DNA of 64,000 bases from Sphingobacterium bambusae (GTDB lineage Bacteria > Bacteroidota > Bacteroidia > Sphingobacteriales > Sphingobacteriaceae), in assembly GCF_033955345.1 (NCBI RefSeq), contig NZ_CP138332.1:620001-684000 (forward strand), given 5' to 3'. Below, piece by piece: positions 36,330 to 44,652 of the stretch; the stretch's first letter is position 1, and every line of letters begins with the position of its first letter. Below the pieces are notes generated by a model. It did no database searches. It was given only the letters and a program-made list of their open reading frames with translations, and was not told where the DNA came from. The translations under genes were made by a program, and so were the position numbers.

Positions 36330-36611
36330 TTATTTGTTCAAAACTATGATCCCAATAAATAAAACAATAAGTATGAGGTAGACCGCCCACACCTTCCAAC
36401 CATTTTTTGTAAGAATAGCGATCACGAGGAGTCCCGACCAAAGAAAGAATGAAGTGAAGGCGGACGTAACGATCAGCCCATCGGTGTTTTCCAAAAAGGA
36501 GCCAATGGCGTTATGAAATAGAACGGTTACCCAGTATCCACCCAATATCCCAGCCGTAATCTTCAAAATTCGTTGGCCAGTACTAGAAAGATATTTTTTA
36601 TCAGCTGGCAT
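36330..36611 (-). CDS. Small membrane protein of the siderophore operon (DUF3649-like)
   Basis: 93 residues with three hydrophobic segments (ITAGILGGYWVTVLFHN, LIVTSAFTSFFLWSGLLVIA, AVYLILIVLFIGIIVLN). Small proteins of this size accompany PepSY siderophore proteins as DUF3649. The ATG at 36611 overlaps the preceding gene by 11 bp. The family call comes from hydropathy and context. Confidence 0.7.
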   Translation of the reverse strand: MPADKKYLSSTGQRILKITAGILGGYWVTVLFHNAIGSFLENTDGLIVTSAFTSFFLWSGLLVIAILTKNGWKVWAVYLILIVLFIGIIVLNK

Positions 36612-36930
36612 AGCAACGTAGGTTTTCCAAAATAATAAGCACCAAGCAAAACGTGACGGTGAAATATATCCATCGCTTGTTTAGGGGGACGATTATAAGA
36701 AGGCAGCAGAAGCTCAATATTAACGATGCGATAAATACAAATAGGCCGGTTCCTATTCCGTACATTGCTGTGGATAATACCGCTGCTAAAAGCAGACAAC
36801 CCAACGCGAAGTACTTTATCGTACGATCGCTAGCCCGAGATGGCTTTCGTAAAACAGTAGCGCCTACAGGAAAATATTTTGACGTGCTATAGAGCGCTAG
36901 TGCGCCGAAAAAGGTAATAACAAATTGCAT
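36601..36930 (-). CDS. Small membrane protein of the siderophore operon (DUF3325-like)
   Basis: 109 residues, mostly four hydrophobic helices (FVITFFGALALYSTSKYF, LGCLLLAAVLSTAMYG, LFVFIASLILSFCCLLIIV, WIYFTVTFCLVLIILE). The size and position at the head of a PepSY operon match DUF3325. It is the first gene after a promoter at 36949-36978 and probably the first cistron of the operon. No catalytic residues are evident. Confidence 0.7.
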   Translation of the reverse strand: MQFVITFFGALALYSTSKYFPVGATVLRKPSRASDRTIKYFALGCLLLAAVLSTAMYGIGTGLFVFIASLILSFCCLLIIVPLNKRWIYFTVTFCLVLIILENLRCYAS

Positions 36931-36948
36931 TAGTGTTTTTATTTAGAC

Positions 36949-36978
36949 CAAAAATAAATAATGTTTTGGAATAAACAA
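36949..36978 (-). promoter_or_regulatory. Bacteroidota promoter of the siderophore operon
   Basis: On the minus strand a TATTTTTG box (36949-36956) matches TAnnTTTG, with TTG (36976-36978) 19 bp upstream. Transcription would start about 10 bp before the ATG at 36930, giving a very short leader. A TTTAGA half-site (36942-36947) suggests weak Fur contact. Confidence 0.6.
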
Positions 36979-37245
36979 GTAATTACATTTGATAATAAAA
37001 ACCGCTTTAGATTATAACTGGCTATTAATAAAATCACGAGGTTAAGTTTATTACCCATTTCCTCAGTAAACGTACCATTATTCCCAGACACAATCTACTA
37101 TATAAAACTATCCTCGTCTATCACCAACGCAATTCATCGATTCCAAATCAATTGCTCAAAATCGAAAACTTTAATCTATATTTTTACAAGGAAAAAGTTC
37201 AACTCTCTACACCAAACATCTCAAAGTTAAAAATGAAACTAAAAA

Positions 37246-37272
37246 AATAGGATACCTGTAAGATATCCTATT
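37246..37272 (-). terminator. Terminator of the outer-membrane protein gene
   Basis: A perfect 9-bp stem (37246-37254 with 37264-37272) followed on the minus strand by a run of T (plus-strand A run 37241-37247). It is 18 bp after the stop of the gene ending at 37290. Confidence 0.85.
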
Positions 37273-37289
37273 CGACTTTGATTATTAAT

Positions 37290-37793
37290 CTAATTCCACA
37301 ACTTACAACGAATGCCGACAGAGACATAATTTGGATCTAAAGAGTCGTGATCAATGTAGTAGCGGGTTTTATATCCCAAATACATTGACAGACCTTTCCA
37401 AATGTCAGCATTGACGCCAAATTGAACATTTGCTTGTTGAAAAGTATCTTCAACCTTGACCGTAACATTTGGCATTTCGGTGTCAAACGTTTTTCGATAG
37501 AACTCTAAGCCTAGTCCAGCTCCAGCATAAAGGTTAAATCGATCCCCAAACTCTAAAAAATTAAATAGATAATCAGCCCCTATATACGATGAATTGTCAC
37601 TATTGAGCCCAAACGTAGCTTGAACGTTGTGCTGCCATGTAAAATCGTACTTCGCTTGAACACCTATAAAACCAGGATATGAAGGAGCTTCCATTTGGAC
37701 TTCACCTGTCAATCCCAAATATAGAGCTCTTTGCTGGGCATTAGTTTGAAAAATTGAAAATATGCAAATTAGTGATAATAAAAATTTATACAT
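37290..37793 (-). CDS. Outer-membrane beta-barrel protein (167 aa)
   Basis: A signal peptide (YKFLLSLICIFSIFQTNAQ) is followed by alternating aromatic and small residues typical of a short eight-strand-type barrel (YLGLTGEVQMEAPSYPGF, LNLYAGAGLGLEFYRK), ending CKLWN with no clear C-terminal Phe. It lies 2 bp after the lipoprotein gene, so the two are co-transcribed and may act together at the cell surface. I do not recognise a more specific family. Confidence 0.75.
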   Translation of the reverse strand: MYKFLLSLICIFSIFQTNAQQRALYLGLTGEVQMEAPSYPGFIGVQAKYDFTWQHNVQATFGLNSDNSSYIGADYLFNFLEFGDRFNLYAGAGLGLEFYRKTFDTEMPNVTVKVEDTFQQANVQFGVNADIWKGLSMYLGYKTRYYIDHDSLDPNYVSVGIRCKLWN

Positions 37794-37794
37794 T

Positions 37795-39120
37795 TTAAAT
37801 AGGGTTTACAGTTCCAATGTAGTACGGCAAAGTCCAATTCACACCTCTTTCGGTGTAAATAGTCCAGTTGTTGTTACTGAAATTAAAATTTGAAAAAATA
37901 TATGAACGGTCAAACACCTTTGTAGTGATGTGTTCATCTCTTTTGTGTACTGAAATGCTTCCTTTAACATTGTGTGTTTTAAGACTACCAGAAGCATCCG
38001 TGTAAGTTACTGGAATGTCAAATTCATGCTTTTGATTATCGGAATCTCCGGCCCAACCTTCCCAATCCTTCTCAAATACCACCATTGCCATCTTATGAAC
38101 TTCCGGACGCCAATTTGATACAGCGATCTTATTCACATCTACCCACTGTTTCTTATTGATTGTTTTACGCGGTCTATCCACAAATATAGAATTAATTTGC
38201 GTCGACGCTCCAATTGGTCCACCAACTACAGTAGAATTGACAGTTGTCTCCGTGAACAGAAAGTACATTTCTGAGCCACCTTTTGTCCAAGGATCGAAAT
38301 GCTGTGAAACCATCACCCTACCCAGATCAATTTTGTACACCTTGGTGTCTGTCACATTATTGACGACCGAATTGACTGTATTCGCAGCGTTTAAATGATC
38401 AGGTTCCATAAAGTAGACACCATTATTTGTTCTTTCGCCACTTGATAAAGAAGGAAGTTCACTGTAAGCTAACTCTGGTTGACTATCAAGCACCCAAACA
38501 GGATGTTTTACAGCATACTCCTCATTTACAATGATTGTATCATAACCAATAATTTTACCAACAGCATCCTTTAATGGGAGCAGCGCTGGAAGCGTTTCCA
38601 TATGTTGATTTGTCTCGTCTAAAATAACAATCGCTGGAGTTTCCATTCCGTCCCAATTTTCCGAGTACGGCCAGTATATCTGAATGTCATCATTTGCAAT
38701 GATATCAGAAACTTGTTGTACATCACTACCTACCGAAGAGGCATTTGACTTTGCTGAAAGGTGAATAGCTTTTGATGGATTAGGGAAATTTCGATTCAAC
38801 GCACTTTTTAAGGTGGAAAGATCAAGATCTCCAGCGACTTTGTTGTTGTCAACGGCCAACTCTTTTAAATAGAAGTTTTCATCAAGTCCATATGATAATG
38901 CCTTAGATACAGATTGATGTACCAGCGCTACAAAGTCCTTTTGATCTACAGATGCAGCCAATCCTTTTGCCAAGGCATTCATTTTGTTGTCTTGCTTCAA
39001 AAAGCTAGACTTTAATGCATCGTTTTGTAAAGATGTTGAAGTTTCAGGTTGCTCCTTTTGACAGGAAATCAGGCATAAAGCGGTAGCTAGACAGAAACTC
39101 GATGCTAATAATTTCTTCAT
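37795..39120 (-). CDS. Large hypothetical lipoprotein (441 aa)
   Basis: A lipobox at the end of a signal peptide (CLATALCLISCQKEQPETS) predicts a lipid-anchored exported protein. The mature part is long, with mixed helix and strand content, an acidic middle (SDIIANDDIQIYWPYSENWDG) and a C-terminal beta-rich region. The codons in this gene are unremarkable and the start is the first ATG. No family was recognised; the gene is paired with the outer-membrane protein immediately downstream. Confidence 0.72.
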   Translation of the reverse strand: MKKLLASSFCLATALCLISCQKEQPETSTSLQNDALKSSFLKQDNKMNALAKGLAASVDQKDFVALVHQSVSKALSYGLDENFYLKELAVDNNKVAGDLDLSTLKSALNRNFPNPSKAIHLSAKSNASSVGSDVQQVSDIIANDDIQIYWPYSENWDGMETPAIVILDETNQHMETLPALLPLKDAVGKIIGYDTIIVNEEYAVKHPVWVLDSQPELAYSELPSLSSGERTNNGVYFMEPDHLNAANTVNSVVNNVTDTKVYKIDLGRVMVSQHFDPWTKGGSEMYFLFTETTVNSTVVGGPIGASTQINSIFVDRPRKTINKKQWVDVNKIAVSNWRPEVHKMAMVVFEKDWEGWAGDSDNQKHEFDIPVTYTDASGSLKTHNVKGSISVHKRDEHITTKVFDRSYIFSNFNFSNNNWTIYTERGVNWTLPYYIGTVNPI

Positions 39121-39236
39121 ATAATTTTAAAAATACTCTATAATATATCACTGAATTATGATATATAAATTCAAAAATAATTGATTACATTATATAAAAA
39201 TTATATCATCAAATAAATAAATCGTCAAACAAATAC

Positions 39237-39488
39237 TTACTTCATTTTTGACGTTTTCAAATTCACTAGGATATTAAGCTCACAATCATTTTTATAATAA
39301 TATGTTTTTAGAGTACGACAATATTCAACTTCAAGCCCCATAATTCTAAGATTTTCCAAAATTTGGTGCAGTCTAATTTGAGAAATCCCCAATCGCTTTG
39401 ATAATTCCGCGGGCGTACCAGTAGAACGGCTTATTAGGAGACCGTTCAATCTGTTAATTCTATCAATATATTTAAATAGGTTTATCAT
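39237..39488 (-). CDS. Small HTH-type DNA-binding protein
   Basis: About 83 residues from the ATG at 39488 (MINLFKYIDRINRLNGLL); the in-frame ATG at 39509 adds 7 residues. It has an N-terminal helix, then the HTH TPAELSKRLGISQIRLHQIL, ENLRIMGLEVEYCR, and a wing with KTYYYKNDCELN. This is a common family in Bacteroidota where it usually occurs alone. Its position beside the lipoprotein gene suggests local control, but that is not shown. Confidence 0.75.
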   Translation of the reverse strand: MINLFKYIDRINRLNGLLISRSTGTPAELSKRLGISQIRLHQILENLRIMGLEVEYCRTLKTYYYKNDCELNILVNLKTSKMK

Positions 39489-40020
39489 ATATCTAAAGGA
39501 TTTACACATATCTCCATCATGTCTTTCAGTGGTATCTCATCTAAAAATCTGAGTATGGCATCAAATGCAGTAAACGTACTATCCTGTTATTAAAGCATAC
39601 TAATATAGCCACATTAAGCTTGTTAGACGTTAACATAATACAACCTGAAGTTGTAAGGCCTGGATATCAATAATATAATTTTAATCAAATTCTAACCATT
39701 CTCTAATCTTGAGGTCTAGAAAAATAATAACTTTTCCATTCGCTAGTCAAAACGTTAAGCAGGCTTAATAAGCCATACATTTGATCCTAAAAACCAAAAA
39801 ACTTAAATTTTGTCCCCCCCTTTCTGAATTGTTAGCAGGACGGATAAGAATTTCAATTATATATTGAGGTTACTCACCCAACTTAAAAAATATTTATTTT
39901 GTTGTTCTGCATAGCGGTACAACATAGAAGTTTACCGTTGCAAATGCAAAGGTGCCATTTTTAGTACGCTGCGCCACATCCCCATTTGGTTGGATGTGGC
40001 GCAGCGCGCCTGTAGCCAAC
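39489..40020. other. Gene-free interval with a long perfect hairpin
   Basis: 532 bp with no convincing reading frame, containing a C7 run (39814-39820) and the hairpin at 39967-40006. Confidence 0.55.
39967..40006. terminator. 15-bp perfect hairpin after the PRTRC ThiF gene
   Basis: 39967-39981 pairs perfectly with 39992-40006, with a 10-nt loop and high G+C in the stem, 15 bp from the ThiF stop. On the minus strand it is followed by an A-rich stretch instead of T, so it may be a protein-binding site or processing signal as well as a terminator. Confidence 0.5.
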
Positions 40021-40827
40021 CTATTCGACCTTTATCGGTTGCGACCTAAATTCCCCTAAATTCAAAAAGAATCCCCTATGCGTGATCATTCCCTGCCGAA
40101 ACAAGCTCCAAAGTAACGACATACCCATCTGCGCCAGGGCTGAATTAATAAACAGATCCTGCTTCTGCAACGCGTCGGCAACCGAACAACTGGGTGTATC
40201 GTCTACCCCTTCGGATTGCTGGAACAAATCACCAAATTCATCCGTAACAAATGGCAAATTCGCCACGGGAATGAATTGCTCAGATTTCGGTTGTGCAATC
40301 TTTCCCACCGTCGAAAGCAAAACCTGCCCTGTATCTTGTCCATTGCCAAAGTCTATCCAATACTTCGGGCGATTGTTGTAACTGCCGTTTCGGTACATCT
40401 TTCGTAGTATTTCAGCAATTTCAAATCGTGCCTGTACAGAATCTACACAGGAAATTATCAAAGTGGCTGAGGCATGCGTAAAATTATCGGTAAAACACTC
40501 CAAATCATATTTTATTGTCTCGGCTCTCCACCGAGTCCCTGCCCAACGGTTTGCGCGGTTGATCAGTGCCACGGATTTGTGTAATCCAAGTTCCGATTGG
40601 GCAAAGCGCTGTCGCCCTAAATTCGCCTCGCTGATTAAATCGTCATCCCAAAGACGCACCTGCAAACCTGCATGACCTAATGCGAACAAACTGTGGCTCA
40701 TTTCCACTAGAGCGGTCAGCACCTTCGAGCCAGTCCCTCCTGCCCCAATTAGATTGACGGTAACAGGATTGGTCGGATTTAAGAGTTCGTTATCTACAAA
40801 ATGGACTTTCTGTTTAGTTGTACTCAT
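40021..40827 (-). CDS. PRTRC system ThiF family protein
   Basis: 268 residues with the ThiF/E1 Rossmann motif LIGAGGTGSKVLTALVEM, the acidic loop LWDDDLISEANLGRQRF that binds ATP, and ISCVDSVQARFEI. These enzymes adenylate the C-terminus of a small protein or peptide. PRTRC stands for ParB-related, ThiF-related cassette. The start overlaps the stop of PRTRC B (40824-40827), so translation is coupled. The protein acted on is unknown. Confidence 0.9.
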   Translation of the reverse strand: MSTTKQKVHFVDNELLNPTNPVTVNLIGAGGTGSKVLTALVEMSHSLFALGHAGLQVRLWDDDLISEANLGRQRFAQSELGLHKSVALINRANRWAGTRWRAETIKYDLECFTDNFTHASATLIISCVDSVQARFEIAEILRKMYRNGSYNNRPKYWIDFGNGQDTGQVLLSTVGKIAQPKSEQFIPVANLPFVTDEFGDLFQQSEGVDDTPSCSVADALQKQDLFINSALAQMGMSLLWSLFRQGMITHRGFFLNLGEFRSQPIKVE

Positions 40828-41537
40828 GGTAATAAGCTTTTAATGGACAGGTTCGTTTTCTTTAGCACTTTTGTCGGAAATGGTTTATCGGTACCAACTA
40901 AGTTTTCCCACAGCAAAACGCAGTTACCGTTTATTGGTTCGTGATCATTCATTAAATGGCTGAAATAGCTTTCAAAAAAGTAGCTTTCCCAAGTTTGTAT
41001 GAAACGTTCCAAAGAACGCTCATTTTGCAAGTCAATATCCACCGTCCCCATACACACTTTGCCATCTTGGTAGATGTTAAAAAAGGGCGCATGGCAAAGC
41101 CTAGTTCTTTCTGTTGGTCGTTCACCGGAAGATAAGGCAAAGACCTGCAAATTTTGTACATCCGCTTTCCAAAGCAAAGTCGGAATGTTAGCGTCGCCGG
41201 AATTAACACCAAGCGGCGAAGCAAAGAACAATTGGCGCCTCTGCGGTTTACTGAACCAGAGTACTTTCTTTTTCACAGCATCAAAATGTAGCACATTGCT
41301 AGGCAACATGCCTTTAGTCGATAAGTAACTTGGCTTGCCCTCCACTTGGTTACTTAGCGATTTAGCTAGCTTCTCTGCTTCACAAATTGAGAGCGGATGC
41401 ACGTTGATTGGGCGACCCAGTGCATCCATATCAAAATACTCCACATAAGTATCTTTGTTTGTTATAGCATTTTGGTAGATCAGCAGTGCTGCTTTGGGGT
41501 GGTACAGCGTTCCTATTTGATGGGTTATATCCTTCAT
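40824..41537 (-). CDS. PRTRC system protein B
   Basis: 237 residues starting KDITHQIGTLYHPKAALLIY and including HPLSICEAEKLAKSLSNQV, which I recognise as PRTRC B. It is soluble and lacks known catalytic motifs. The gene lies 4 bp after PRTRC F and overlaps ThiF. The cassette occurs in plasmids and conjugative elements and is thought to help maintenance, but its molecular role is not established. Confidence 0.85.
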   Translation of the reverse strand: MKDITHQIGTLYHPKAALLIYQNAITNKDTYVEYFDMDALGRPINVHPLSICEAEKLAKSLSNQVEGKPSYLSTKGMLPSNVLHFDAVKKKVLWFSKPQRRQLFFASPLGVNSGDANIPTLLWKADVQNLQVFALSSGERPTERTRLCHAPFFNIYQDGKVCMGTVDIDLQNERSLERFIQTWESYFFESYFSHLMNDHEPINGNCVLLWENLVGTDKPFPTKVLKKTNLSIKSLLP

Positions 41538-41541
41538 AATA

Positions 41542-42450
41542 TTAGTAGTTGTATTCGTTTAATAAAATGGACAAATCTTCCAGTAACGTAAAGAGCTTAG
41601 TTTCAAAATCAAAGTTGTTCCCTTTGATTTCCCTATCATCGATCGGCAAGAAAATTGTCGGTTCATCTATACTGGTGAACTCCTGTAAATCCGTATTTAC
41701 TGTTTCGATAAGAAGATCAGACAGTCCGCCACAAGCCGAGCCATAAAACGAAATGTAATTATCAAGGCTAATTTGGCGCGATATGTCATCTTCTTCCTCC
41801 TCAAATGATCCCTCCTGAAACTTATCATAAATCCGGCCATCAGGATACTTGGAAAAAAGCGCAAAAGCTAGTTCTGTAAGTTTAAGACAATCGCGATCAA
41901 AGTCATCTTTTGGATAAAATCCAACTACTAGTTTTTCGAAATAAAGCAGGTTTGCAGGATTTTGGATTTTGAGTTCGATAGCGTCTCCTATGTACTCCAT
42001 GCGGCTGTACTCTTGCAAAAACTCCAAATCCTCTTCATCGTCCTGCAATTTCCAATCTTGGAGCATATCATAAGTGTAGTGCAAATAGTTTCCCTCTTGC
42101 CTGTGGTAGGGAATCCGTGCGACTTGAAACAAGTAAGCAAATACGGAGAGTAACAAATGCGAAGCTTTTTTTCGGCTCTTATCGCGAAGCATATAAAAAA
42201 GTGGCTCTACCGCAATGTAATACAGCGTCATTCCTGTATCGAAGCGCTCCTGTCTAGCAAAGAACACCGCGCCATCATCCTCGACAAGCCTGATATTCTG
42301 CGATTCCGCACCAGTTGCTTTTAGTGCCTTTTGCAAGTGATGCATAGCGCAAGCCATGTTGTAAGGAAATCTCAGTTGCACTGTTTCCGGCAAGCTTAAG
42401 TTTAACTGTTTAATGAGCAATGAAAGGGAACTATAAAAGTCCCTCTCCAT
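41542..42450 (-). CDS. PRTRC system protein F
   Basis: I use the ATG at 42450 (MERDFYSSLSLLIKQLNLSL), preceded by AGGAGCAAA, a rare good ribosome-binding site in this genome. It gives about 302 residues. The frame is open to an ATG at 42696, adding 82 residues that are Arg- and Cys-rich and unlike the rest. The body, including LRFPYNMACAMHHLQKAL and HLLLSVFAYLFQVARIPYHRQ, matches what I recall for PRTRC F. The C-terminal part is acidic (EEEEDDISRQ). No function has been assigned to the protein. Confidence 0.82.
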   Translation of the reverse strand: MERDFYSSLSLLIKQLNLSLPETVQLRFPYNMACAMHHLQKALKATGAESQNIRLVEDDGAVFFARQERFDTGMTLYYIAVEPLFYMLRDKSRKKASHLLLSVFAYLFQVARIPYHRQEGNYLHYTYDMLQDWKLQDDEEDLEFLQEYSRMEYIGDAIELKIQNPANLLYFEKLVVGFYPKDDFDRDCLKLTELAFALFSKYPDGRIYDKFQEGSFEEEEDDISRQISLDNYISFYGSACGGLSDLLIETVNTDLQEFTSIDEPTIFLPIDDREIKGNNFDFETKLFTLLEDLSILLNEYNY

Positions 42451-42713
42451 TTTGCTCCTATCTAAAGAGACAACCTTCAGATCAGACTTTGCCAATTTGG
42501 GCGAAAAAGCCGTCCTTACAAAAGCATGGGAAGCATCTCCACAGGCACAGCTTGCTGTCTGTCCTTTAACACCTCGCTTGCATCGCGTGGTCTTTCCATA
42601 TAATCCACGAAGTAGGCGAGCGCGACGTGTAGCCTTTCCTGCGTACGATCTTGTGGCAGTTCTATCAAATGTTCCATATTCTCTTGCATGATTCATAATT
42701 ATTTATTTAAAAA

Positions 42714-42932
42714 TTAACCCTTCGTTCCGATCACCGTTTCCAAGCGGTACTGTACCGCGTCATCCTTAATCACTGGCGCGGAAATCTTGGCCGTGGTCAG
42801 TATAGGATAATTTGCGCTGTAAAAATTAAGCACCGCTTGCGGAGACCACTGCGGGTTCGGGTCTGTTAAGGTTATCTCTTGCCCTTTATCCACCAAGATA
42901 AACAGGCGTGGTAAATGTGTTGCTAGTAACAT
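42714..42932 (-). CDS. PRTRC system protein C
   Basis: A 72-residue protein starting at the ATG at 42932: MLLATHLPRLFILVDKGQ, then TDPNPQWSPQAVLNFYSANY and ITTAKISAPVI-like strands. It is the smallest member of the cassette and its signature (LxDPNPxxSPxxVxxxYxxxYP) is unmistakable. A longer frame up to 43208 overlaps protein E and is rejected. The gene lies between E and F. Confidence 0.9.
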   Translation of the reverse strand: MLLATHLPRLFILVDKGQEITLTDPNPQWSPQAVLNFYSANYPILTTAKISAPVIKDDAVQYRLETVIGTKG

Positions 42933-42957
42933 AGCTATTAAGTTTAAAGTTAGTGTA

Positions 42958-43581
42958 CTATTCTTCCTCGTCCGAGAATCCATCATCCGCAAGCACATCA
43001 GCATCATCTTGCAGATCGCTCGATTCCTCCACCTGCGCGGAAACACTTTCAACTTGCGAAGCACTCGCCCCGAACAGGTCAGGTGCAAAGCGAGCCGATA
43101 AATCAGCTTTGCGCTTGCGAATATGTTCTGCCCGCTCGGGAAAACCCTCAGGATCAGGAAGCTTTTTCCACGCATCACGAAATTTACCTTCCTTTTCAAG
43201 CGCATCAACCTTGCCCATTTCTTCTTTATACTTCTTGTCTTTGGCTTCTCTCCCCTTGCGCTTCATTTCCTCCTGTTGCTTTTCCATTGCCGAATTCTTC
43301 TTGGCAATCTCCATTTGTGCAAGGAAAGACTCCATATCTACCATTAAACCTGAAACCTGCTCTACTGGCTTTGCGATCTGCGCAAAAAACCCTTCGTCCA
43401 ATTCCTCTGCTGTCCCAATCAAAGTTAGCGGCGGTATCAAATCCTTCGCGCTATCACCACAAGCCTCATTGCGAAGCAGAATCGATACAACCAAACCATT
43501 GTCCTCGTTCTTTCCAATCGTTAATTGCAGGTTACCTGCAAAATCCAAACGTGCTATGCTGTTAAAAAATCTATTTTCCAT
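42958..43581 (-). CDS. PRTRC system protein E
   Basis: About 207 residues from the ATG at 43581 (MENRFFNSIARLDFAGNLQL). The frame continues upstream to a TTG at 43659, but that segment overlaps a dyad and lacks family similarity. The first 70 residues contain LTIGKNEDNGLVVSILLRNE, as in PRTRC E; the rest is a long charged coiled-coil (KKNSAMEKQQEEMKRKGREA) ending in an acidic tail (DDADVLADDGFSDEEE). It is 25 bp upstream of protein C. A structural or scaffolding role is likely. Confidence 0.85.
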   Translation of the reverse strand: MENRFFNSIARLDFAGNLQLTIGKNEDNGLVVSILLRNEACGDSAKDLIPPLTLIGTAEELDEGFFAQIAKPVEQVSGLMVDMESFLAQMEIAKKNSAMEKQQEEMKRKGREAKDKKYKEEMGKVDALEKEGKFRDAWKKLPDPEGFPERAEHIRKRKADLSARFAPDLFGASASQVESVSAQVEESSDLQDDADVLADDGFSDEEE

Positions 43582-43640
43582 TTTTGAATAAACTAGATTG
43601 TATTCCATTGAGTTATTAAAAACCGTCCCATCTACTAAGA

Positions 43641-43677
43641 TTTTAAAGTGGTAGTCCAAACGACCACCACTTTAAAA
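43641..43677 (-). promoter_or_regulatory. 12-bp perfect inverted repeat between ssb and PRTRC E
   Basis: TTTTAAAGTGGT (43641-43652) and ACCACTTTAAAA (43666-43677) around a 13-nt spacer, in the 104-bp gap between ssb and PRTRC E. There is no T run on the minus strand. It may be an operator or an RNA hairpin controlling the cassette. Confidence 0.55.
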
Positions 43678-43685
43678 CCATTACC

Positions 43686-44053
43686 CTAAAATGGCAGGTC
43701 ATCCTCTACCGCTTCTGCTACCACTTTGTCATTCTCCTCTACGCGACTACCCCCGGCAAGCGGTTTGATGCTTGATACATGAAAATTAGGGTTGCACGCG
43801 GATTCCCATCTCGATCAATCCAACCCGACGCACTTACGCGACCGATCAATTCTACAAGCAAACCTTTAACAAGCATCTTGGCTACTTTCGGTGTTAGCCA
43901 AAAGGCACAATCAAAAAACTCCGTCTGCTCGACGCGTTCGCCCTGCTTGTTCTTATAGCTATCGTTGACCGCTACCGAGAAATTAACCACCTCTTTACCA
44001 CTCGCGGTGGACTGCACTTCTGCATTTCTTGCTACTCTTCCAATGATGTTCAT
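43686..44053 (-). pseudogene. ssb: Single-stranded DNA-binding protein gene (ssb) with a frameshift
   Basis: From the ATG at 44053 the first 80 or so codons give a normal OB-fold SSB (MNIIGRVARNAEVQ, FFDCAFWLTPKVAKML, GWIDRDGNPRATL). Read straight on, the frame ends at 43739 with an unrelated tail. After a +1 shift around 43782-43792 the sequence continues HVSSIKPLAGG and ends EDDLPF*, the conserved acidic tip, at 43686. The total length (368 bp) is exactly one base short of 123 codons. Either one base is missing in the sequence, or the gene is broken, or it needs frameshifting. It heads the PRTRC operon. Confidence 0.88.
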
Positions 44054-44652
44054 AACCTTAAAAGTTTAAAAATTAAAAAATCTGTTCAGCTCCCTTCTCC
44101 GTCTCTCGTTTTTTTTTTTGCTATTTTCCAAAAGAAAAAACGGAAAAAAAGAAAGCCAAATAAGGTTATGGACAAAGGGAAAGACCAAAAGGAAACGGAA
44201 TAATGGAAGGGCGCCCTTTAGGGAAGTAGTACGTTATGCCGTAGTCTTTTGGTGGAAGATGAGCGGACGGTGGCCATTGCACCTTTGCAGCCTTTTTGAC
44301 CGTTTCGATTGGGAAATAATATTTAATAAACTACTACGGGAAGACTTCAGAAACGGGAAGACTTCACTACTTACTACATTTATTCAGTTTCCGACTGTTA
44401 AACATATATATAATCATAGCTTTCCGACGTAGAAGAATATTTAGACGATTTTGAGTTTACCCAGGCATTATTCAAACTTTTTGTTGTAATTATAAAAAAA
44501 ACAATACTTTTGCAAAAGTATTATTGGATGCTATAAGGACATCAATAATATTACATCAAGTTTTAAGTAGTTTACTCAATACAAACCTGTGCAATGGGTT
44601 AACTGACTAAATTAAAAAAACTACCAATTGATTAGCTAAATATTTATAGATT
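44054..44652. other. Gene-free interval upstream of the NACHT gene
   Basis: 599 bp, A-rich with an oligo-T run at 44108-44120. It holds the NACHT promoter. Short plus-strand frames exist but have Lys/Arg-rich, unlikely translations. Confidence 0.55.
44480..44512 (+). promoter_or_regulatory. Canonical Bacteroidota promoter for the NACHT gene
   Basis: TTTG at 44480-44483 and TACTTTTG at 44505-44512, separated by 21 bp, match the TTTG-N19-21-TAnnTTTG consensus. The start codon lies about 140 bp downstream, leaving a long leader. Confidence 0.65.

Larger units (their letters stand above)
36931..37289. other. Gene-free interval holding divergent control signals
   Basis: 359 bp. It contains the promoter at 36949-36978 and, near the other end, the terminator at 37246-37272. 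The rest is A+T-rich with no gene that I would accept. Confidence 0.6.

Noticed and set aside
42953-43591. Plus-strand open frames opposite PRTRC E (42953-43591, 43083-43565)
   Set aside because: Ser/Cys-rich composition, no family similarity and full overlap with the well-supported PRTRC E gene on the minus strand.
44118-44432. Plus-strand 104-codon frame upstream of the NACHT gene
   Set aside because: Lys/Arg- and Trp-rich translation with no start signals; looks like a chance frame in A-rich sequence.
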